DNA of 64,000 nt from Alteromonas sp. RKMC-009 (GCF_003584565.2 NZ_CP031010.1:3658001-3722000), one strand, 5' to 3'; positions 17,211 to 29,418 are shown, numbered from the stretch's first letter. The notes: generated by a model from the letters alone, not told the origin. Translations and numbers: made by a program.

Positions 17211-18035
17211 CTAGACATCTTCAAGCTGCTGATAATACTGCTTTTCATATCTGACTGGAGACAGTCCACCATTTGTACCATGATTGCGTCTTGGATTGTA
17301 GAATCCTTCGATGTAATCAAATATATCGGCCCTTGCCTGAGCGCGTGTCGGGTATATTTTTCGTTTCACTCGATCTTTTTTAAGCAGAGAGAAGAAGCTT
17401 TCTGCAACTGCATTATCGTGACAGTTACCTTTTCTGCTCATACTTGCTTCCAGATTGTGTTCATTCAGGAAGGAACGCCAGTCTGAGGAGGTATACTGAA
17501 TTCCCTGATCTGAGTGAACCAATACCTTCTGCTTGGGCCTGCGGCGCCAAACCGCCATGAGCAATGCATCAATGACCAAGTCCGCTTTTGGACTGCTCTT
17601 CATCGTCCAGCCTACTACTCGTCGCGAGAACAGGTCGATAACTACGGTAAGATATAACCAGCCTTCGTAGGTACGGATATATGTAAAATCTGTTACCCAG
17701 TAACTATCTGGCTTATCGACGATAAATTCGCGGTTCAGAGTATTTGGGGCAGCTATGTTAACTTTGCCGCCTTTGAACCCTGGATGGCGTTTGTAACCGC
17801 GCACTGCGCGGATACTGGCTTCTCGCATTATGCGGTGGACACGATTCTTACCGCATGTCTCACCGTCGCTTTTCAAATCGATAGTGATATTCCGGTAACC
17901 ATAGGTACAACCGCTTTCAAGCCAGAACTGCTTGATTTTACCTAGTAATCGCTGATCTTCCTTGGCCCGGGCACTTAACGGCTCCTGGAGCCAAGCATAG
18001 AAGCCGCTGCGCTCGATATTGAGGATCTGGCACAT
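17211..18035 (-). CDS. IS3-family transposase OrfB
   Basis: 274 residues from the first start-like codon, with the rve integrase core: aspartate in YWVTDFTYIRT (about 90), aspartate in KVLVHSDQGIQYTS (about 150), glutamate in CHDNAVAESFFSLLK (about 186). In IS3 elements OrfB is normally made as an OrfAB fusion by -1 frameshifting; the frame here is open upstream toward the end of OrfA, and the A-rich stretch AAAGAAAAG at the OrfA end is a plausible slip site. The C-terminus YEKQYYQQLEDV ends inside the inverted repeat. Confidence 0.92.
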   Translation of the reverse strand: MCQILNIERSGFYAWLQEPLSARAKEDQRLLGKIKQFWLESGCTYGYRNITIDLKSDGETCGKNRVHRIMREASIRAVRGYKRHPGFKGGKVNIAAPNTLNREFIVDKPDSYWVTDFTYIRTYEGWLYLTVVIDLFSRRVVGWTMKSSPKADLVIDALLMAVWRRRPKQKVLVHSDQGIQYTSSDWRSFLNEHNLEASMSRKGNCHDNAVAESFFSLLKKDRVKRKIYPTRAQARADIFDYIEGFYNPRRNHGTNGGLSPVRYEKQYYQQLEDV

Positions 18036-18067
18036 AACTTTAACTGGATAGCGCGGGAGCCGCTCCC

Positions 18068-18370
18068 TTACGAACGTGTACTTTTCTTTGACTCCCCGGC
18101 AAAGTACACGGCGGCTTCCTTTAATATGTCTCGTTCCATCGTAACGCGTTTTAACTCAGCACGAAGACGACGGAGTTCTGCAGCCTGATCATCATCCTGC
18201 TTTCGTTGGCTAGCAGGTTTGTCGTAACGCTTCACCCAATCTGACAGGGACTTGTAACTGATACCTAGACGTTCAGCCACAGAGGACAAAGAATGACCTT
18301 GCTTCGTGACTTGCTCAACAGCCTGGATTTTAAATTCTTCGGGGTAGCGTTTTCCGCTCATTAGTAACAC
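18068..18370 (-). CDS. IS3-family transposase OrfA (helix-turn-helix)
   Basis: 100 residues of the HTH_Tnp_1 type: RYPEEFKIQAVEQVTKQGHSLSSVAERLGISYKSLSDWVKRY, followed by a leucine-zipper-like helix (AELRRLRAELKRVTMERDILKEA) that mediates assembly with OrfAB. It overlaps the upstream end of the OrfB frame. Confidence 0.92.
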   Translation of the reverse strand: MLLMSGKRYPEEFKIQAVEQVTKQGHSLSSVAERLGISYKSLSDWVKRYDKPASQRKQDDDQAAELRRLRAELKRVTMERDILKEAAVYFAGESKKSTRS

Positions 18371-18427
18371 CTCATAGTTTATGTAATTATAAAGCTATAA
18401 AGTGTCTAGGGAGCTAGGGGCTTACCA

Positions 18428-18707
18428 CACCACTATGTGCAAGTTCATGCTCCATAGCGAGAATGCATCTTTCTGCAACATCGCGAAATCGCTTACTCTT
18501 GGTCAGAGTTCCAGTTTCTGCTTTTATCTTCCATTCCATGCGCAGCAATCTCGCTGCAGCCATAGCCTCTTCTTTTTCAGTCTGCTTCGTAGATTTGCAG
18601 TGCCATTTGCCGAACAACTGAAAGCGTGCGTACCACTTCTTACTGTTGTTTTGAAGAAAGATATAAAGTGAATCGTCGATGTCGTGTCTTGCTAGCTGCT
18701 TAGCCAT
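18428..18707 (-). pseudogene. int: Island tyrosine integrase, N-terminal part
   Basis: The first 93 codons of the integrase. After a short arm-binding segment (WYARFQLFGKWHCKSTKQTEKEEAM) it enters the core-binding domain and breaks at GGT-G. The codon phase across the CAC duplication matches the downstream part exactly (…AHSG | GKVSYKDYIG…). Start is ATG at 18707 with a weak GAG ribosome site. Upstream lie two copies of a 22-bp repeat. Confidence 0.85.
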
Positions 18708-18804
18708 AAATACTCGTTTGCAAAGAAAAAATATTGCGCTTACTTCGAGTATATATGGCTGACAAATAATATCTACCTGTTTTATATGGATATTTTTAGT
18801 TCAT

Positions 18805-18826
18805 GTTAACATTCATTAACGTTACC
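18805..18826. repeat. 22-bp dyad repeat, copy 1
   Basis: Pattern GTTAA-N6-TTAACGT followed by T-ACC; the core GTTAA/TTAAC is a perfect 5-bp dyad with a 6-bp spacer. Two further copies are at 18870-18891 and 27280-27301. Confidence 0.5.
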
Positions 18827-18869
18827 AATATATCTAGATACGTTAGTCAGATCTTGCACAGCAGGTACT

Positions 18870-18891
18870 GTTAACACGTATTAACGTGACC
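18870..18891. repeat. 22-bp dyad repeat, copy 2
   Basis: Same pattern GTTAA-N6-TTAACGTGACC, same orientation, 65 bp after copy 1. Confidence 0.5.
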
Positions 18892-19033
18892 TTTTCATCA
18901 AGAGCTCTCTTTTTACGGTTCCGATTACACTGAATAAATTTGAAAAGACATGTCGCTAGTTTAGGGTAGGTTTATAACTTAGGTTACTACATAATAGCCC
19001 TGATCTCAGGGCGTTACTCTAATTATGAGATGA

Positions 19034-19600
19034 TTATATTTGGTAGATATGAGAAATTAAAACCCATGTACCAACGGTAATCAGGACAATTCCCCCCACT
19101 GTTTCTGCTCGTTTTCCCACAATTAGTCCAAGCGCGCTACCAACCATTATGCCGATGGTTACCATCAAACATGTAGCTAATCCGATCATCATTGAAGCTA
19201 AGGCGATATTTACATCGACAAATGCTAAACTAATTCCTACTGCCATTGCATCAATACTAGTACCAATTGCTGTTAGAATGGTTATTAATATTGACTGGTT
19301 ATTTATTCTTCCATCATCTTTTTCAGTAGGACTGAAAGACTTAAATATTGTGAAAGTACCTAATAACGATAATATGCCGAATGCTAACCAATGGTCCCAA
19401 GACACAATGAATGAAGAAGATAATTTACCCAATCCCCATCCCAACATTGGTGTTATTGCTTCTATGATACCGAATATTATTCCTGTTTTTAATGCAATTG
19501 ATATTTTCGGTTTTCTTAAGTTAACGCCTTTTGCAATAGCGGCTGCGAAGGCGTCTGTAGACATTGCAAAGGAAAGGAAAATAAGTGCGAGTAGATTCAT
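19034..19600 (-). CDS. mntP: Manganese efflux pump MntP
   Basis: A 188-residue inner-membrane exporter of Mn2+ with six predicted helices. The two family motifs are visible: SFAMSTDAFAAAIAKG (residues 9-24) and the matching AIGTSIDAMAVGISLAF in the second half, each with the conserved acidic residue for metal. I chose the ATG at 19600 (preceded by AGAGAGTTATAGGA) because it gives the standard MntP N-terminus. The open frame extends 40 codons further upstream only because the riboswitch leader happens to lack stops. It is downstream of, and on the same strand as, the CDF/Czc genes. Confidence 0.92.
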   Translation of the reverse strand: MNLLALIFLSFAMSTDAFAAAIAKGVNLRKPKISIALKTGIIFGIIEAITPMLGWGLGKLSSSFIVSWDHWLAFGILSLLGTFTIFKSFSPTEKDDGRINNQSILITILTAIGTSIDAMAVGISLAFVDVNIALASMMIGLATCLMVTIGIMVGSALGLIVGKRAETVGGIVLITVGTWVLISHIYQI

Positions 19601-19604
19601 TCCT

Positions 19605-19790
19605 ATAACTCTCTGGTTGGGCAATTGAGTCCACGATAAAACTACACGCCCAACCAGAGGTGTAATTCTATCGATGGTCTCGCCAACCAAAAAGGCGTTC
19701 ATACCATGGTCTTTGACCAATTATGTTGATATGGACTTTTCCCAAATTGTAGGAAACAGGCTACTCCCCAACGAAGTGGAAGCAACCTTA
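19605..19790 (-). promoter_or_regulatory. yybP-ykoY manganese riboswitch upstream of mntP
   Basis: On the minus strand the leader holds the family hallmarks: TTGGGGAGTAGCC (19759-19771), ATCAACATA about 30 nt later, and GGCGAGACCA (near 19680). Close to the start codon a perfect 12-bp stem pairs 19648-19659 with 19611-19622 (CTCTGGTTGGGC / GCCCAACCAGAG), just ahead of the ribosome site, so it can gate expression. The class is known to turn on Mn2+ exporters when Mn2+ binds. Boundaries are approximate. Confidence 0.85.
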
Positions 19791-19807
19791 CCTCAAAATT
19801 TTAGATA

Positions 19808-20158
19808 TCACAACTGCTTGATTGTCGCGATCTTGATTGTTCTACTCTGAGCTTTCTCAGACACTACCGAGCCGAAATAAATATTTTCCTCATACTTTTC
19901 AGCGAAAAGAGCATTAATTGGATAATTCAGAACTTTAGTTCCAAGCAATGCGTACTCAGAGTCAAACTTTTGACATCCCAATTCAAATAATCCTCTACCT
20001 ATACGGTTAATTTTACCTAATGCTGGTATTGATTTAATATCGTATGGTCTGGCAAATAAAAAATTATCGTAAAAAACGAACCAAAGATTAAATTTTAGCT
20101 TAGTCCTTGAATTTGAATTACTTTCAACTGTCATTGTTAATGAAGGATAAGACTTCAT
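19808..20158 (-). CDS. Hypothetical protein at the end of the metal-efflux operon
   Basis: 116 residues, no recognised domain, signal peptide or membrane helix. It starts 1 bp after the stop of the upstream CDF gene (TAATATG), so it is in that operon and probably translationally coupled. Its stop lies just before the mntP riboswitch. Function unknown. Confidence 0.55.
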   Translation of the reverse strand: MKSYPSLTMTVESNSNSRTKLKFNLWFVFYDNFLFARPYDIKSIPALGKINRIGRGLFELGCQKFDSEYALLGTKVLNYPINALFAEKYEENIYFGSVVSEKAQSRTIKIATIKQL

Positions 20159-20159
20159 A

Positions 20160-21032
20160 TTACCCTTCCATGTTTTTACAAAAATCGTCAGTAAACTCTA
20201 TTTCAATTGTGCTGTAGCTGAAGTCAAATTTCGCCAAGCTATCATAAACTTCAAGCTTCAATAGCTTATATTCTTCAATTCTCTTTAAGGTACTTGTAAT
20301 GTGTAAAGTAATAACATTATGTTCTCCATCAAGTGACCAGATTCTTAATTCGTGGATGCTTTTTATTTTATCAATTTTTAGAATTTCATCCGTCACTCTA
20401 TTGTATAGGTTTTTCTCTGGAACACCTTGCAAAAATAATTTTAAAGTTGCTAATAAGTTTCGAATTACATTAAACAATATAAAAAGCGTAAAGCCAATCG
20501 AAAGTAGGGGGTCTAAAATTGGCCAGTCGACAAATTGCATTACTATGGCAATAATTAATACAGCAACCCAGCCTAAAACGTCCTCCAATAAATGCCAGTT
20601 CAACACTCTCTCGTTTAGGGTATTTCCTCCCTGGAGTTTGTACACAGCAAAGCCGTTTACAGCGACACCTAGAATCGCAAGTAATATCATGCCTTCTGTA
20701 TTTGGAACGACCGGGTCTAATACTCGAGGAATGGCTTCTGATAATACCCAGATTGAGCCAAGGATAAGTACGGCTCCGTTAATAAATGCCCCTAACAGGC
20801 TGAGTCGCTTGTACCCATATGTGAAATTTTCATCGGCCTCTCTCTCTCCTAACTTATTGAGACACCAGGCGCTTCCAATAGAAATTGAATCGCCGAGATC
20901 ATGAACAGCATCTGCCATTATAGCAGTGCTGTTCGTTAGCCAGCCGCCAATAAATTCAATAATTGTGAAGCTGAAATTTAATAGAAAAGCCCACCCAATT
21001 TTGTTTGAGCTATTCGAATGATTATGAGTCAT
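20160..21032 (-). CDS. CDF cation efflux transporter (CzcD/ZnT-like)
   Basis: A 290-residue cation diffusion facilitator that exports divalent metal by proton antiport. The His-containing N-terminus (MTHNHSNSS) is short. The metal-site motifs are HDxxD-type AVHDLGDS in helix 2 (about residue 42) and HLLEDVLGW in helix 5 (about 147), the HD/HD pattern of Zn-transporting members. A cytoplasmic ferredoxin-like domain follows (residues 205-285). It lies 43 bp after czcA and is the fourth transporter gene of the operon. A truncated relative lies at 27316-27975. Confidence 0.92.
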   Translation of the reverse strand: MTHNHSNSSNKIGWAFLLNFSFTIIEFIGGWLTNSTAIMADAVHDLGDSISIGSAWCLNKLGEREADENFTYGYKRLSLLGAFINGAVLILGSIWVLSEAIPRVLDPVVPNTEGMILLAILGVAVNGFAVYKLQGGNTLNERVLNWHLLEDVLGWVAVLIIAIVMQFVDWPILDPLLSIGFTLFILFNVIRNLLATLKLFLQGVPEKNLYNRVTDEILKIDKIKSIHELRIWSLDGEHNVITLHITSTLKRIEEYKLLKLEVYDSLAKFDFSYSTIEIEFTDDFCKNMEG

Positions 21033-21075
21033 AGAGGCTCCGGTGCGCCCGGAACATACCGGGCGTAAAATTTGA

Positions 21076-24183
<3,108 letters not shown>

Positions 24184-24198
24184 TTATCGTCTCCAGGA

Positions 24199-25380
24199 TT
24201 AGTGAGCGTGAGAGGCACCGGATTTTTCAAGATCCGCTTTTATCAGAAAGCTATTTTTTGAAACGTAAATTTGACCAGCGATTAAGCCACGCTTTACTTC
24301 AGTGAAGTTGTCATCTTTTATACCCAGCTCGACAGGGACAGCTTGAAACGTGTTACCATCGTTTAAAAATACAACTGAGTTACCATCCATTGATTGTATA
24401 GCTTCATTCTCAACGCGAAGCGAAACATCGATTTTCTGAGCATCAACTACACCTGTAACCATATCGCCGGGGGAGAATTCTCCTTCGGTATTAGTGATTT
24501 CAACAATTGCGATCTGATAAGGTTCAAGTGAGCCTGACGGAATGAGAAATTTGACCTTTGCATCTTGCTGTCGGGAACCTTTTTTTATGTGGATATAAGA
24601 GCCCGGCTTTATTGTATCCCGCTTGGATGGAAATACTTTCAATTCTGCCCAAAGCGTTTCAGCGTCGACTATTTTATAAAGCGTTTCACTGGTAACCAAC
24701 TGCCCGACATTAACATTTCGACTTACTACCGTACCCGAAATTGGCGCTTTCACGATGTAGGTTTGTAAGCTGTCATTTGATTGAATTTTTGCAATTACAT
24801 CGCCAGCCTTCACGCTGTCACCAACATCCGAAGCGAGAGTTTCTACAACTCCCGAGAACCGCGCATTAACTTCAGCCTTATTCTTGGCTGGAATTACAAG
24901 AGTACCCAACAATTCGATATGTCTTTCAATGGTCCCACTCTGAACTTCGGAGGTTGCTAATTGAAACTTTTCAGTTAACGCTCTTGAGATCTGTGTTCTT
25001 CCCTCGAAGTTTTCCCACTCCCAGGAATACTTTCGTCTTTTGTCAGTCAGATAAATAGTGGCCTTAAAAGAATGAGGTTCAGACAGAGCTTTTATTGACC
25101 GCAAAACCCCCTCTGAAGTTTGAAACTCAAATTTTTCTGAGCTTGAACCTAACTTCTGTAGCTCTATAGAAAAGGAATCAGGGATAAATGGCTTCCCATC
25201 TTCAGAAGTCGAGGCAATAATTACAGAGCCCTCGGGGCTTTCATCGATACTTACTTCTATTTTGATGTTACCTTTCTGGAATATATTTTGGTTGTCGTTT
25301 GAATTGGTGACATCTTCACTTGCAGTCGCGATAGATGTCACAGTGCCGATAAGAAATAAAAATAAAATTTGCTTTAGCAT
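24199..25380 (-). CDS. czcB: Metal efflux RND periplasmic adaptor (CzcB-like)
   Basis: A 393-residue membrane-fusion protein linking pump and outer-membrane channel. Signal peptide MLKQILFLFLIGTVTSIATA; then an N-terminal extension, and the biotinyl-lipoyl barrel halves (AEVNARFSGVVETLASDVGDSVKAGD near 168-193 and APISGTVVSRNVNVGQLV near 208). I chose the ATG at 25380, three bases past the stop of the preceding gene and after AGGA; an earlier in-frame start would place the signal peptide internally. Confidence 0.9.
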   Translation of the reverse strand: MLKQILFLFLIGTVTSIATASEDVTNSNDNQNIFQKGNIKIEVSIDESPEGSVIIASTSEDGKPFIPDSFSIELQKLGSSSEKFEFQTSEGVLRSIKALSEPHSFKATIYLTDKRRKYSWEWENFEGRTQISRALTEKFQLATSEVQSGTIERHIELLGTLVIPAKNKAEVNARFSGVVETLASDVGDSVKAGDVIAKIQSNDSLQTYIVKAPISGTVVSRNVNVGQLVTSETLYKIVDAETLWAELKVFPSKRDTIKPGSYIHIKKGSRQQDAKVKFLIPSGSLEPYQIAIVEITNTEGEFSPGDMVTGVVDAQKIDVSLRVENEAIQSMDGNSVVFLNDGNTFQAVPVELGIKDDNFTEVKRGLIAGQIYVSKNSFLIKADLEKSGASHAH

Positions 25381-25382
25381 AA

Positions 25383-26663
25383 TTAATCCTGGAGATTGAA
25401 AGTGAATGATTTCAGAGATTGCCCTGTCCATTGTTCGATAAGTGCTTCATTGAGCAGAGTGGCTTCGCGATAGTTGATGAGACTCCGTTGAGATTGGAGA
25501 AGTGCATCACGTGAAGCAAACCATTCTTGATAAGTGTAAATTCCCTTTTGATAGCCCTCCTTGGTCAGCTCCAATGCTCTTTCCAAATCAGGCATTACTT
25601 CTTTTTCCAGGTGCAATGCTGCCTGTGAACTAAAATTTATGCTTTTCGTTGCTTTAAATAGAATCGCTTTTACATCGAGATACTTGGTGTCTCGCTCTAA
25701 TAACTCCGCCTCCTTACTAGCAATTGCAGATTTGACTGCACCCGAATTCCTCTTCTCAGCAAATAGTGGAATTGAGGCACCAAAAACTAACGATGTATCT
25801 TGAGCTCCCTGATTCCTTCTAACACCTACAGACCAAGATAGGTCTGCGGTATTATCAGACTTAGCCAACTGAATCTCAGCGTCCTTCAGGTCAAGTGACT
25901 TAATTAGTAAATCCGCATTCGATGATGATAAGAATTGGTTAAAAAGTGTTTCGTAGGAATAATTTGTAGCGGGTGAATTTAAAGAACCAGTAAGCGTGAT
26001 ATCTTCATAATTGCCCTGCCAGAATAGTGTGAGAGATTGCAGGGCTATCTCTTCATTCACCTTTGCTGTCGCAAGTTCTAATTTCGCTTGATTTAAAGCC
26101 GATTTAGCTCTGAACAATTCAGCATCATTCGTTGCACCACTTTTTATTCTATTAGTGATTACAGTAAGAGCATCTTCAGCTAAGCTCACACTTCGCTCAG
26201 CTATTTGCAGACGCTCCTGTTGTGCCAGAACGCGAATATACTGCTGAGTGAGCCCACCAAGTAGTGAGAGAGACATTGAATACTGCTCTGAATCTAAAAG
26301 GGCAGCTCTGGCATCCACAACCTGTGTTCTTGCACTCTTCTTACCACCAAGTTCATACACTGAAGATAGAGAGATGGTTGCTTCTGCTGCTTGAACTCCC
26401 GAAGTCGAACTCGTGCCCATCACATTTTCTAGACTAGCACCTACGGTGTAAGCTGGAGAAAGCAAAGCTTGTTGGCGATCTCCCTCAAGAGCTCTAGTAA
26501 GAGGTCTGAATTTCAATAATGTTGGATGACGGCTGAGAGTTAGTTGAACAGCATCGTCTAAAGTTACTTGTTCTGCTAACGCTTTGGCTTGAGATAGCAC
26601 CAATGCACTAGTCAGTATTCCGGCGCGCATAAATACACGCACAGGGAACTGTGAATTTTTCAT
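25383..26663 (-). CDS. czcC: TolC-family outer-membrane channel (CzcC-like)
   Basis: 426 residues with a signal peptide (cleavage near ALA|EQ) and two outer-membrane-efflux-protein repeats made of long helices (about residues 55-240 and 260-420). It forms the outer-membrane duct for CzcBA. First of the three structural genes; 44 bp after the small Cys/His-rich gene. Confidence 0.92.
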   Translation of the reverse strand: MKNSQFPVRVFMRAGILTSALVLSQAKALAEQVTLDDAVQLTLSRHPTLLKFRPLTRALEGDRQQALLSPAYTVGASLENVMGTSSTSGVQAAEATISLSSVYELGGKKSARTQVVDARAALLDSEQYSMSLSLLGGLTQQYIRVLAQQERLQIAERSVSLAEDALTVITNRIKSGATNDAELFRAKSALNQAKLELATAKVNEEIALQSLTLFWQGNYEDITLTGSLNSPATNYSYETLFNQFLSSSNADLLIKSLDLKDAEIQLAKSDNTADLSWSVGVRRNQGAQDTSLVFGASIPLFAEKRNSGAVKSAIASKEAELLERDTKYLDVKAILFKATKSINFSSQAALHLEKEVMPDLERALELTKEGYQKGIYTYQEWFASRDALLQSQRSLINYREATLLNEALIEQWTGQSLKSFTFNLQD

Positions 26664-26707
26664 GAAATATAATCCTAGTCAGTTAAAAAAACGAAAGATG
26701 ACAGGGA

Positions 26708-27079
26708 TTAAATTCTTGGAGGACGCTCTATTTGGTTAATGAAACGGCTAGGTGAAGCTTCGAGATAAACTGAAGCTAGGGTAGGGGATTTTTTCAGAAA
26801 CGTGCTGTCATTATCAAGATAGAAAGCAATATGGGTGAAATGGCCATGACACGAACAGCAATGATCACAATCATTTCCTGTGCCTAAATCATAAGCATTA
26901 GGCAGTTCGATTAACGTACTTTCGGTACATACTTCGTTGCTAATAAAATGTTCTTGTTCAAAAGAAAATGCGTCAGAAACTATCAACAAAAATTGCGCGC
27001 ACAACAGCAAAGCGGCCAGAACCACTTTAAAATTTTTGCTAATGCGGAAATTCTTTTTCGACACAACATTCCTCTTCAT
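26708..27079 (-). CDS. Small secreted Cys/His-rich protein, first gene of the czc operon (CzcI-like)
   Basis: 123 residues with an N-terminal hydrophobic segment (FKVVLAALLLCAQFLLIVSDA) that is a signal or anchor. After it comes a metal-binding-looking cluster NDCDHCCSCHGHFTH (about residue 69-83). Small periplasmic proteins of this type (CzcI, CopL-like) commonly precede czc/cop efflux genes and are thought to sense or buffer metal. Assignment rests on position and the cluster, not on overall similarity. Confidence 0.6.
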   Translation of the reverse strand: MKRNVVSKKNFRISKNFKVVLAALLLCAQFLLIVSDAFSFEQEHFISNEVCTESTLIELPNAYDLGTGNDCDHCCSCHGHFTHIAFYLDNDSTFLKKSPTLASVYLEASPSRFINQIERPPRI

Positions 27080-27279
27080 GAAGGCTGATTATCTCTTAAA
27101 ATATAGCTAGGGTCAATGAATGAGCGATCTGTTCAATACAGATATGAGACCAACACAGTGTAAGGAAGCCATTTGAACCTATTAAATGCTTAATTTAACT
27201 ATGAAAGTAGAAAACTACCACCTTGCCAGCTCATGTATAATCCGACAACGCAAATCAGTACGCCGGATAAATAGGTCAT

Positions 27280-27301
27280 GTTAATAAACATTAACGTGAC
27301 C
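27280..27301. repeat. 22-bp dyad repeat, copy 3
   Basis: Pattern GTTAA-N6-TTAACGTGACC, matching the two copies near the integrase. It lies about 200 bp upstream of the czc operon start and 14 bp after the stop of the truncated CDF gene. Confidence 0.5.
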
Positions 27302-27315
27302 TATCGCTTCTTTAG

Positions 27316-27975
27316 CTATTTGGTGTCACGACAATCTTCTAGACCATTCTCAACCTCTATGGTTGTATGTGACAATTCAAATTCATCCAAAGCATTCGCT
27401 ATGCTTTCTTTCAACATTAGGTATTCAGCTTTCGACTCAAATTGACTAACGATGTGAACTGTCGCGACATGATGCTCACCATCTAGTGACCAGATATGCA
27501 GGTGATGCAGATTGCTAACAGCATCAAGTTCAAGCAATTTATCAGTCACGTTTTGTAAAAGGTCGTTGTCTGGTGACGCCTGAAAAAACAGTTTTACGGT
27601 GCTGATAAGATTTCGGATAACGTTGAACAGAATGAAAAGCGTAAATCCGATAGAAAGAACCGGATCCAGAACAGGCCAGTCTTTGAACTGCATAACAATA
27701 GCGACAATGAGTACCGCTACCCAACCTAAAACGTCTTCGAGTAAATGCCAGTTCAGAACTTTTTCATTCAGCGATTTACCACCTTGTAATTTATACGCGG
27801 CGAAGCCGTTGACCAGTACGCCAAGAATAGCCAGTGCAATCATGCCTTCTGTTTCTGGCATCTCTGGATTACTCAGCCGTGGCACTGCCTCATAAAGGAC
27901 CCAGGCAGAACCAACGATTAAAACAATGCCGTTTATCAGCGCCCCGAGTAAGCTCAGCCGCCTCTTGCCATTGCG
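27316..27975 (-). pseudogene. CDF cation transporter, N-terminally truncated
   Basis: The C-terminal two thirds of a CDF transporter very similar to the one at 20160-21032 (LSLLGALINGIVLIVGSAWVL, NWHLLEDVLGW, SIGFTLFILFNVIRN). Helices 1-2 with the first metal-site motif are missing. The open frame begins after a TAA at 27976. At about 27961 the CDF sequence is fused, out of frame, to the first ten codons of another gene (MSEFLTQWQE), so a deletion removed the 5' part. An in-frame ATG at 27885 could give a 189-residue stub, unlikely to transport. Confidence 0.8.
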
Positions 27976-28090
27976 TTAAAAACTCACTCATTGTTCTCTC
28001 CTTTAAGACAATGTTAATCAATCGCCGATTCAATTAATGGCTTTATGGATTGCTGCGTATTTGTATCTCAACCATCGGTGCATGGAACAT
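27962..28090. repeat. 129-bp imperfect repeat, copy 1 (leader and first codons of a lost gene)
   Basis: Strongly similar to 29482-29610, identical over CTCTTGCCATTGCGTTAAAA and the following stretch. On the minus strand it holds AAGGAG and an ATG (27991) starting MSEFLTQWQE. It looks like a duplicated promoter/leader with the beginning of a gene. Confidence 0.7.
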
Positions 28091-28194
28091 TACATTCTGT
28101 GCTGTATCATGATGCCTGAGCCTGAAGCACTTGGTTGATACGTGACGAAACAAGTCAGTGCTAAGAGAATGAATTATTTAAGGTGATGCGGGTA

Positions 28195-28827
28195 TTACTT
28201 CTCATCAATACTGATGTCTCTTGCTTTAGTGTAAGCTTCCCAACCTTCTTTTGCTGCATAAGGTACAATGAGCAATGCCGCCACAGGATCAGCCCACCAC
28301 CAACCAAACCAATTTACCAATAGCAAACCGGCAAGGACAACGATCGTTTGGTATAAGCAGATAAAGGTATCTTTAGCATCGGCGAGTAACGCCGGGCTAT
28401 CCAGCTTGCGGCCATATTTTCTTTTGAAATGAATTAAAATCGGGTTGATAAGCAAGGAAGTAACTAAAATGATTAACCCCATAGTGCTCCAGCTTGACGT
28501 TTGCTGACTAAGAAGTTTTGTAACAGAATCATAAGATATAAATATGCAGACCAAAGTAAATGATACGGCAATCACGTAGAGAGTGATTTTCTTCCGTCTA
28601 TTTACTTGTTTTTTATCAATTCCCTTAAGTTCGCCGTGTAGACGCCAGCCTAGCGTGGTAGCGCTTAACACCTCTATTGTACTGTCCAATGCCCACCCTA
28701 TGAGCGCTGAACTATTAGCAATTATTCCTGCGATTAAAGCTACTATGACTTCAATTGCATCATAGATGACATTTAATATTTGAAGCGTTCTGGCCTTTTT
28801 TAAATCACTTTTTCTTGTTGGTTCCAT
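28195..28827 (-). CDS. CDF-like cation transporter
   Basis: 210 residues, cation-efflux fold: helix-2 motif IGWALDSTIEV (about residue 43) and helix-5 motif ADAKDTFIC (about 148) carry the expected acidic residues, though in place of the HD pairs of ZnT proteins they read D/D. It lacks a C-terminal cytoplasmic domain, so it is of the short CDF kind. Substrate cannot be told. It lies alone between the truncated CDF and a decayed segment. Confidence 0.8.
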   Translation of the reverse strand: MEPTRKSDLKKARTLQILNVIYDAIEVIVALIAGIIANSSALIGWALDSTIEVLSATTLGWRLHGELKGIDKKQVNRRKKITLYVIAVSFTLVCIFISYDSVTKLLSQQTSSWSTMGLIILVTSLLINPILIHFKRKYGRKLDSPALLADAKDTFICLYQTIVVLAGLLLVNWFGWWWADPVAALLIVPYAAKEGWEAYTKARDISIDEK

Positions 28828-29096
28828 ATTTTAACTTTTATATATTCCATCCAATAAAATCTTCATATTTTTTCGCACTCGTTCTATACTTATTTCTTTA
28901 GAAGTCAAGAAGCTAATTACGCCATTTCCAAAACTTGCCTGAGTACAGATAAGCACTGCGTACATGGGGTCCATTGTGACCAGGTTTTATAAAAGGGGCC
29001 TACCACATTTTCCAGACAACATTTACTAAAAAGGAAAAGAAATGACATTTGCTTGCGGGCTTGCAGACAAATGTTTAATTCTATTCATCACGCGCT

Positions 29097-29225
29097 TTAT
29101 CTGAACGTAAGTATTTCTACAACGCAGCCACTGCCCCGATTAGGACCATCACTACCAGTAGCCAGATCAAACCCATACCTATCATCATTTCAACCCCCAT
29201 CGTCTCTCCCATACAATTCATCATG
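29097..29225 (-). pseudogene. Broken small Met-rich membrane protein gene
   Basis: Starts MMNCMGETMGVEMMIGMGLIWL after GGGAG, the N-terminus of a widespread short Met-rich membrane protein found in metal-resistance gene sets. After IWL a one-base insertion shifts the frame; deleting it gives LLVVMVLIGAVAAL, then an in-frame TAG, then KYLRSDK, which matches the family's usual helix and tail. So there are two lesions. Family recognised from pattern only. Confidence 0.45.
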
Positions 29226-29418
29226 ATTTATGTACTCCCTAATTGAACCACCCGCATTTATGTAAACCGGCAAAGCCATAATGACGTCAAATTGAACCAT
29301 CATAGACCTTAGAGTGCAGTACCCTTAGACTAGAGGTAGGCGGGCTCTCTTGGCTCCAATTTTTCCATAGGTTTTTGCGTTCGCTTTTTGTTGACAAAGA
29401 CTTGGCTCATTGAGCTTA

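Larger units (their letters stand above)
17193..18427 (-). mobile_element. IS3-family insertion sequence inside the integrase
   Basis: 1235 bp with imperfect inverted repeats beginning TGGTAAGCCCC at both ends and continuing to TCTAGACA / CCTAGACA. A 3-bp target duplication CAC lies at 17190-17192 and 18428-18430. It has the two-ORF layout of IS3 elements. Confidence 0.92.
18708..19033. other. Integrase upstream region with dyad repeats
   Basis: 326 bp without a gene. AT-rich; it contains two of the three 22-bp repeats described separately, which makes it a candidate integrase promoter/operator or arm-binding region. Confidence 0.45.

Noticed and set aside
20299..20904. 201-codon open frame antisense to the CDF transporter
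   Set aside because: Shadow of a real transporter gene; composition not protein-like.
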